Positions 34,703 to 36,902 of a stretch of DNA of 36,902 nt are shown one piece after another. Made by a program: the position numbers and the translations under genes. This DNA comes from an uncultured Eubacterium sp. (lineage in GTDB: Bacteria; Bacillota; Clostridia; Lachnospirales; Lachnospiraceae). Positions within the stretch are counted from its first letter, which is position 1. Each line of letters begins with the position of its first letter. The stretch covers positions 1-36,902 of the forward strand of contig CAMWXD010000039.1 of NCBI GenBank assembly GCA_947178105.1. Direction: 5' to 3'. The notes under the pieces were generated by a model. It had not been told where the DNA came from and ran no database searches. It saw only the letters and a list, made by a program, of their open reading frames with translations.

Positions 34703-34772
34703 ACCCCGCCACACAACAGATCCGGTATACCAGCATCCGGTAACAGCAACTTTTACAACAGTTCCTTGTCAT
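34635..34772 (-). CDS. Cys-rich small ORF, candidate cysteine-responsive leader peptide
   Basis: A 45-codon ORF with GGAG 7 nt before ATG 34772, about 25 nt downstream of a predicted transcription start. It reads [20 protein letters not shown], then [13 protein letters not shown], with two more single Cys near the end. Ten Cys, eight of them in four adjacent pairs, are striking in front of a cysteine regulator and a former cysK. Ribosome stalling on tandem Cys codons would sense cysteine supply. The 3' half overlaps the cysK remnant in a different frame, so the original C-terminus may have been changed by the deletion. Not recognised as a known family. Confidence 0.45.
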   Translation of the reverse strand: MTRNCCKSCCYRMLVYRICCVAGCCRKKRRDFGRNLIRCSGSCGY

Positions 34773-34802
34773 GGCCATACTCCTTTCCTTCATCTGGTAT
34801 AT

Positions 34803-34831
34803 ACCATAACACTATTTACCTACTATGTCAA
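34803..34831 (-). promoter_or_regulatory. Promoter of the Cys-leader / cymR transcript
   Basis: On the minus strand a perfect TTGACA (34826-34831), a 17-bp spacer and TATGGT (34803-34808). Transcription would start near 34796 and run through the Cys-rich ORF and cysK remnant into cymR and perhaps the ligase genes. Confidence 0.65.
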
Positions 34832-34836
34832 TAGGT
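34818..34836. promoter_or_regulatory. Inverted repeat over the -35, candidate Rrf2/CymR operator
   Basis: ACCTA and TAGGT are exact reverse complements with a 9-bp spacer that contains the -35 hexamer. A protein bound here would block RNA polymerase. The downstream Rrf2 gene suggests autoregulation. Confidence 0.5.
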
Positions 34837-34925
34837 TTTATGTGAATTATTTCAATCATCCTTATCCAAATTCTCGATTCCTTCAAAGACAGCTTATTTA
34901 TTTTTGTCGTTGCTCTTACCTCATT

Positions 34926-35849
34926 TCAGATTTTCTCCAGAATCTTCCGGCACTTTTCGGCTTCAGCTAATTCAAATGTTTCCGCCTCGTACCCTTCTTT
35001 TTCGAGATCACGGGAAATTGCAAGCCACGTATCATACGCCTTGCCATATTCCCCCAATTCCTCATAGCAGAATCCCATAGAATATCTGGCGTCATACATT
35101 TCACCGTCCAGCTCCAATGCCTTCCTCCAGCATTTGAATGCTTCATCATATCTCTTTAAGTCTTTGCAGACATCGCCTCCAAATACATATAAAGCTGCTT
35201 GATCAGGAAATTTAGGGAGGGCTTTTGCAAACCATTCATAAGCTATTTCCTTATCCCCGTTATATTTATATGCTGCTATAAGGCAAACCCAGTCTTCCGG
35301 GTCTTCTGAGCCTTCATTCACTATTTTTTGTGCTGCATCAATGCTTTCCTGTCCTCTTCCAATCTGTGAATACAGGAGGATTTTTTGATGCTTTGTCCGC
35401 CAGAAAACCTTTTCATCCGCGTCTTTTCCCTGCTCGATCACTTTATCAAATAAATCGACTGCCTGATTCATGCAATAGCGCATCATATATTGATGCAAAA
35501 TCCCGTATATTCTTAAATCTTCCGTGGAGAAATTTCCACTTTTAAGAATTTTTCGGAACTCAAAATCAGCGGCAATGAAATCTTCCGGCTGGCGTGTGTC
35601 CTCATATACCGCTGCCAGCCGCTGCGCATAATTTTCATATACAACGGAGGTTTCCTTGAAAAGGTCATCAACTGTCACACAATAAAGTTTTGCTATTTTC
35701 GGAAGCATAGGAACATCGGGTAAAGTCGTATTGCATTCCCACCTAGAAACAGTATGCGGGCTTACACTTAACATTTCTGCTGCCTGCTCTTGCGTGAGAT
35801 TTTTCTGCCTCCTGAACTTCTTTAAATTATTGGAAAATACGGTATTCAT
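34926..35849 (-). CDS. XRE-family regulator with C-terminal TPR-like repeats
   Basis: Residues 1-65 form an XRE HTH (NLKKFRRQKNLTQEQAAEMLSVSPHTVSRWE) followed by the common LPKIAKLYCVTVDDLF segment. Residues about 75-307 are helical pairs with TPR character, for example DPEDWVCLIAAYKYNGDKEIAYEWFAKAL and MYDARYSMGFCYEELGEYGKAYDTW. The TPR part would bind a protein or peptide partner. AAAGGA precedes the ATG, and a 16-bp palindrome sits just upstream, so autoregulation is likely. No obvious target gene is adjacent. It faces away from the mini-toxin region. Confidence 0.85.
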   Translation of the reverse strand: MNTVFSNNLKKFRRQKNLTQEQAAEMLSVSPHTVSRWECNTTLPDVPMLPKIAKLYCVTVDDLFKETSVVYENYAQRLAAVYEDTRQPEDFIAADFEFRKILKSGNFSTEDLRIYGILHQYMMRYCMNQAVDLFDKVIEQGKDADEKVFWRTKHQKILLYSQIGRGQESIDAAQKIVNEGSEDPEDWVCLIAAYKYNGDKEIAYEWFAKALPKFPDQAALYVFGGDVCKDLKRYDEAFKCWRKALELDGEMYDARYSMGFCYEELGEYGKAYDTWLAISRDLEKEGYEAETFELAEAEKCRKILEKI

Positions 35850-35871
35850 ATCTCTAATCCTTTCGTTTATT

Positions 35872-35887
35872 TTTAGAAGCTTCTAAA
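35872..35887. promoter_or_regulatory. Perfect 16-bp palindrome upstream of the XRE-TPR gene
   Basis: TTTAGAAGCTTCTAAA lies 22 nt before the start codon and just downstream of TATAAT at 35892-35897 (minus strand; a weak TGGACT lies 16 bp further up). It would cover the transcription start and is a natural operator for the XRE protein. Confidence 0.6.
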
Positions 35888-36135
35888 TGAAATTATATCG
35901 CTTTTCCACACGAAGTCCATATCATGTTTTATGGGTTGACTCGCAGTTTCTGTTCAGTAAAGAAAGATTCGCGTGACCAAACCGCTTAGATACAATCCGC
36001 CTCCAGAATATAAATAGACAGATAGATGCGCTTATGGTAGCAGGAGTAAGCAAAAAGCATTTGTATTGTGAAAAAATGACTGGCACAAAAGCGGATAGAC
36101 CAGAGTTAAACAGTAAAAGAAGGGAGGTGGTGCAG

Positions 36136-36231
36136 ATGGATACATACCAGATTTTAAGCCTGTTATTTTTGGGCGGTAACTTCCTAATTGCGCTGCTTGC
36201 CTATATTGATAGGAACAACAAGCGAAAATAA
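36136..36231 (+). CDS. Hol-Tox-like small hydrophobic peptide, candidate type I toxin
   Basis: A 31-residue peptide starting MDTYQILSLLFLGGNFLIAL and ending in the charged tail DRNNKRK. One membrane span with a short basic end is the pattern of putative holin-like toxins (Hol-Tox) and TxpA/Fst-type toxins. GGGAGG lies 9 nt upstream of the ATG; an upstream in-frame ATG exists but has no such site. A strong hairpin follows, and a divergent promoter on the other strand could drive an antisense RNA over the 3' end. It is the only plus-strand gene I support in the window. Confidence 0.7.
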   Translation: MDTYQILSLLFLGGNFLIALLAYIDRNNKRK

Positions 36232-36317
36232 ATAAGCCTACCTTGTACTTGACCGGTCAGGTAGGCTTGTAGTAAACTTGGGAGGTCAACCACTTTGTGG
36301 GCGGTTGCTCCTTTTAT
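36225..36317 (-). ncRNA. Candidate antisense RNA (antitoxin) opposite the toxin 3' end
   Basis: On the minus strand TTGCAA (36347-36352), 17 bp and TATATT (36324-36329) predict a start near 36317. The hairpin AAGCCTACCT/AGGTAGGCTT (36234-36268) followed by a T-rich stretch would end the RNA near 36225, giving about 90 nt that overlap the end of the toxin mRNA. Confidence 0.45.
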
Positions 36318-36318
36318 G
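36279..36318 (+). terminator. Probable toxin mRNA terminator
   Basis: On the plus strand GGAG...AACC pairs with GGTT...CTCC around a short loop, followed by TTTTAT. The stem has bulges, so it is of moderate strength. Confidence 0.45.
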
Positions 36319-36430
36319 TCTATAATATAGCACATCTTAGTTTTGATTGCAATAGCATTTTTTATCTGTCAAATGTCTCTGAATTTATGAAGTGCATACA
36401 CACTTATTTAAGTGCGAAGTATGAATTTAT

Positions 36431-36640
36431 TTATCTTTCTGATTGCTTCAAAAACAGAACTGTTTTCTTTGTGCTGAAAGAAACAGTATAACATTCATTA
36501 TCTGCAATGGAACTATTAACCATCTCATGTGTACTGATAAACGTATTAATTTCAGGGAATAACTCACGGATCATAGCAAAGAATGATTTCATTTCATGCA
36601 AAGTTGATACGCTGCCAGTTTCATAGACTTTTCTTTTCAT
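36431..36640 (-). CDS. Small protein of unknown function
   Basis: A 69-aa frame, MKRKVYETGSVSTLHEMKSF onward, with mixed alpha/beta-looking composition and no membrane span. AGGGGG lies 9 nt before the ATG. I do not recognise a family. It stands alone near a candidate toxin gene and before an outward promoter, so it could be part of an accessory element extending beyond the window. Confidence 0.45.
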   Translation of the reverse strand: MKRKVYETGSVSTLHEMKSFFAMIRELFPEINTFISTHEMVNSSIADNECYTVSFSTKKTVLFLKQSER

Positions 36641-36902
36641 TTTGGTTTACCCCCTGATTTCTGTTTTCTGATTTTTATTTTTCTGCCCGATGATATGCTT
36701 TTTCTGTCCGCATATCTCCGCTCCATCAGGCAGATCACTCCTTGTGTTTTACTTGTATTTATAACATTGTAATGCTTTTACAGCCTTGTGCGTATTTGCG
36801 ACATTAGATATAAGCTATAGCAAACTTTGGTCGGGGCGTTATAGCTTGTGGTATTTTGACACCCTATAATAAAGCTCCTGATATAATCAAATAGTCTTTC
36901 AG
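36641..36902. other. Non-coding end of the window with inverted repeat and outward promoter
   Basis: AAGCTATA (36812-36819) and TATAGCTT (36840-36847) form an inverted repeat. Just after it a plus-strand promoter candidate has TTGACA (36856-36861) and an extended -10, TGATATAAT, ending at 36887; the 20-bp spacing is long but an extended -10 can tolerate this. No gene is visible before the window ends. Confidence 0.4.

Larger units (their letters stand above)
34510..34925. other. Region between cymR and the XRE-TPR gene
   Basis: No intact conventional gene. From right to left it holds an AT-rich stretch without visible features (34837-34925), the operator and promoter, the Cys-rich ORF, the cysK remnant and the cymR ribosome site. 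Confidence 0.7.

Noticed and set aside
1..36902. CRISPR arrays, tRNA or rRNA genes, insertion sequences
   Set aside because: No spaced repeat series, cloverleaf-like sequence, rRNA segment or transposase frame was found on either strand by reading.

Overview
The window looks like a chromosome segment of a gut-type anaerobic Firmicute (class Clostridia; Lachnospiraceae is my best guess). The reasons are low-to-medium GC, strong AGGAGG-type ribosome sites, Wzm/Wzt-type export genes, Clostridia-style glycosyltransferases carrying extra Rossmann modules, a secreted serpin, a CymR-type Rrf2 regulator and a Hol-Tox-like mini-toxin. Nearly every gene lies on the minus strand, so gene order below runs from high to low coordinates. 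I saw no rRNA, tRNA, CRISPR array or transposase.

Region A (about 1-24000) is a surface-glycan locus. A DUF4422-GT8 protein and a polytopic membrane protein (23979-20452) come first. A 420-bp intergenic stretch follows, carrying two copies of a palindrome in opposite orientation. Then comes a tightly packed operon: XRE regulator, GT4, GT2, ABC permease, ABC ATPase, RfbH-like 3-dehydrase, TPP-dependent enzyme, DPM1-like GT2, a broken small ORF, a cytidylyltransferase-oxidoreductase fusion, LicD, an IspD/TarI-type cytidylyltransferase, GT32, GT2, GT2, a 1416-aa multi-domain glycosyltransferase, and a DUF1796 protein that runs off the window edge. The enzymes suggest an ABC-exported glycan with a 3-deoxy (perhaps branched) CDP-sugar and a CDP-activated phospho-substituent added by LicD. 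The last part (1 to about 8500) is visibly more AT-rich and contains the only two long G tracts in the window (G10 and G9, both inside genes), which look like slipped-strand phase-variation sites.

Region B (24165-25697) is a secreted serpin with a clear terminator.

Region C (25873-34836) is a sulfur and thiol block: an Rrf2/CymR-type regulator, two unrelated-looking glutamate-cysteine-ligase-family enzymes, a class II glutamine amidotransferase, a LysR regulator, MetY, a YeiH-family transporter and a small membrane protein. Upstream of cymR there is a good promoter with an overlapping inverted repeat, a tiny ORF with four Cys-Cys pairs, and the 3' remnant of a deleted cysK. The set (two ligases, EgtC-like amidotransferase, sulfur regulators) is the best candidate here for an undescribed gamma-glutamyl-thiol pathway.

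Region D (34926-36902) holds an XRE-TPR regulator with a 16-bp palindrome at its promoter, a candidate type I toxin/antisense-RNA pair, one small unknown ORF and a promoter leading out of the window.

All assignments come from reading the sequence and recalling families; no database search was run.
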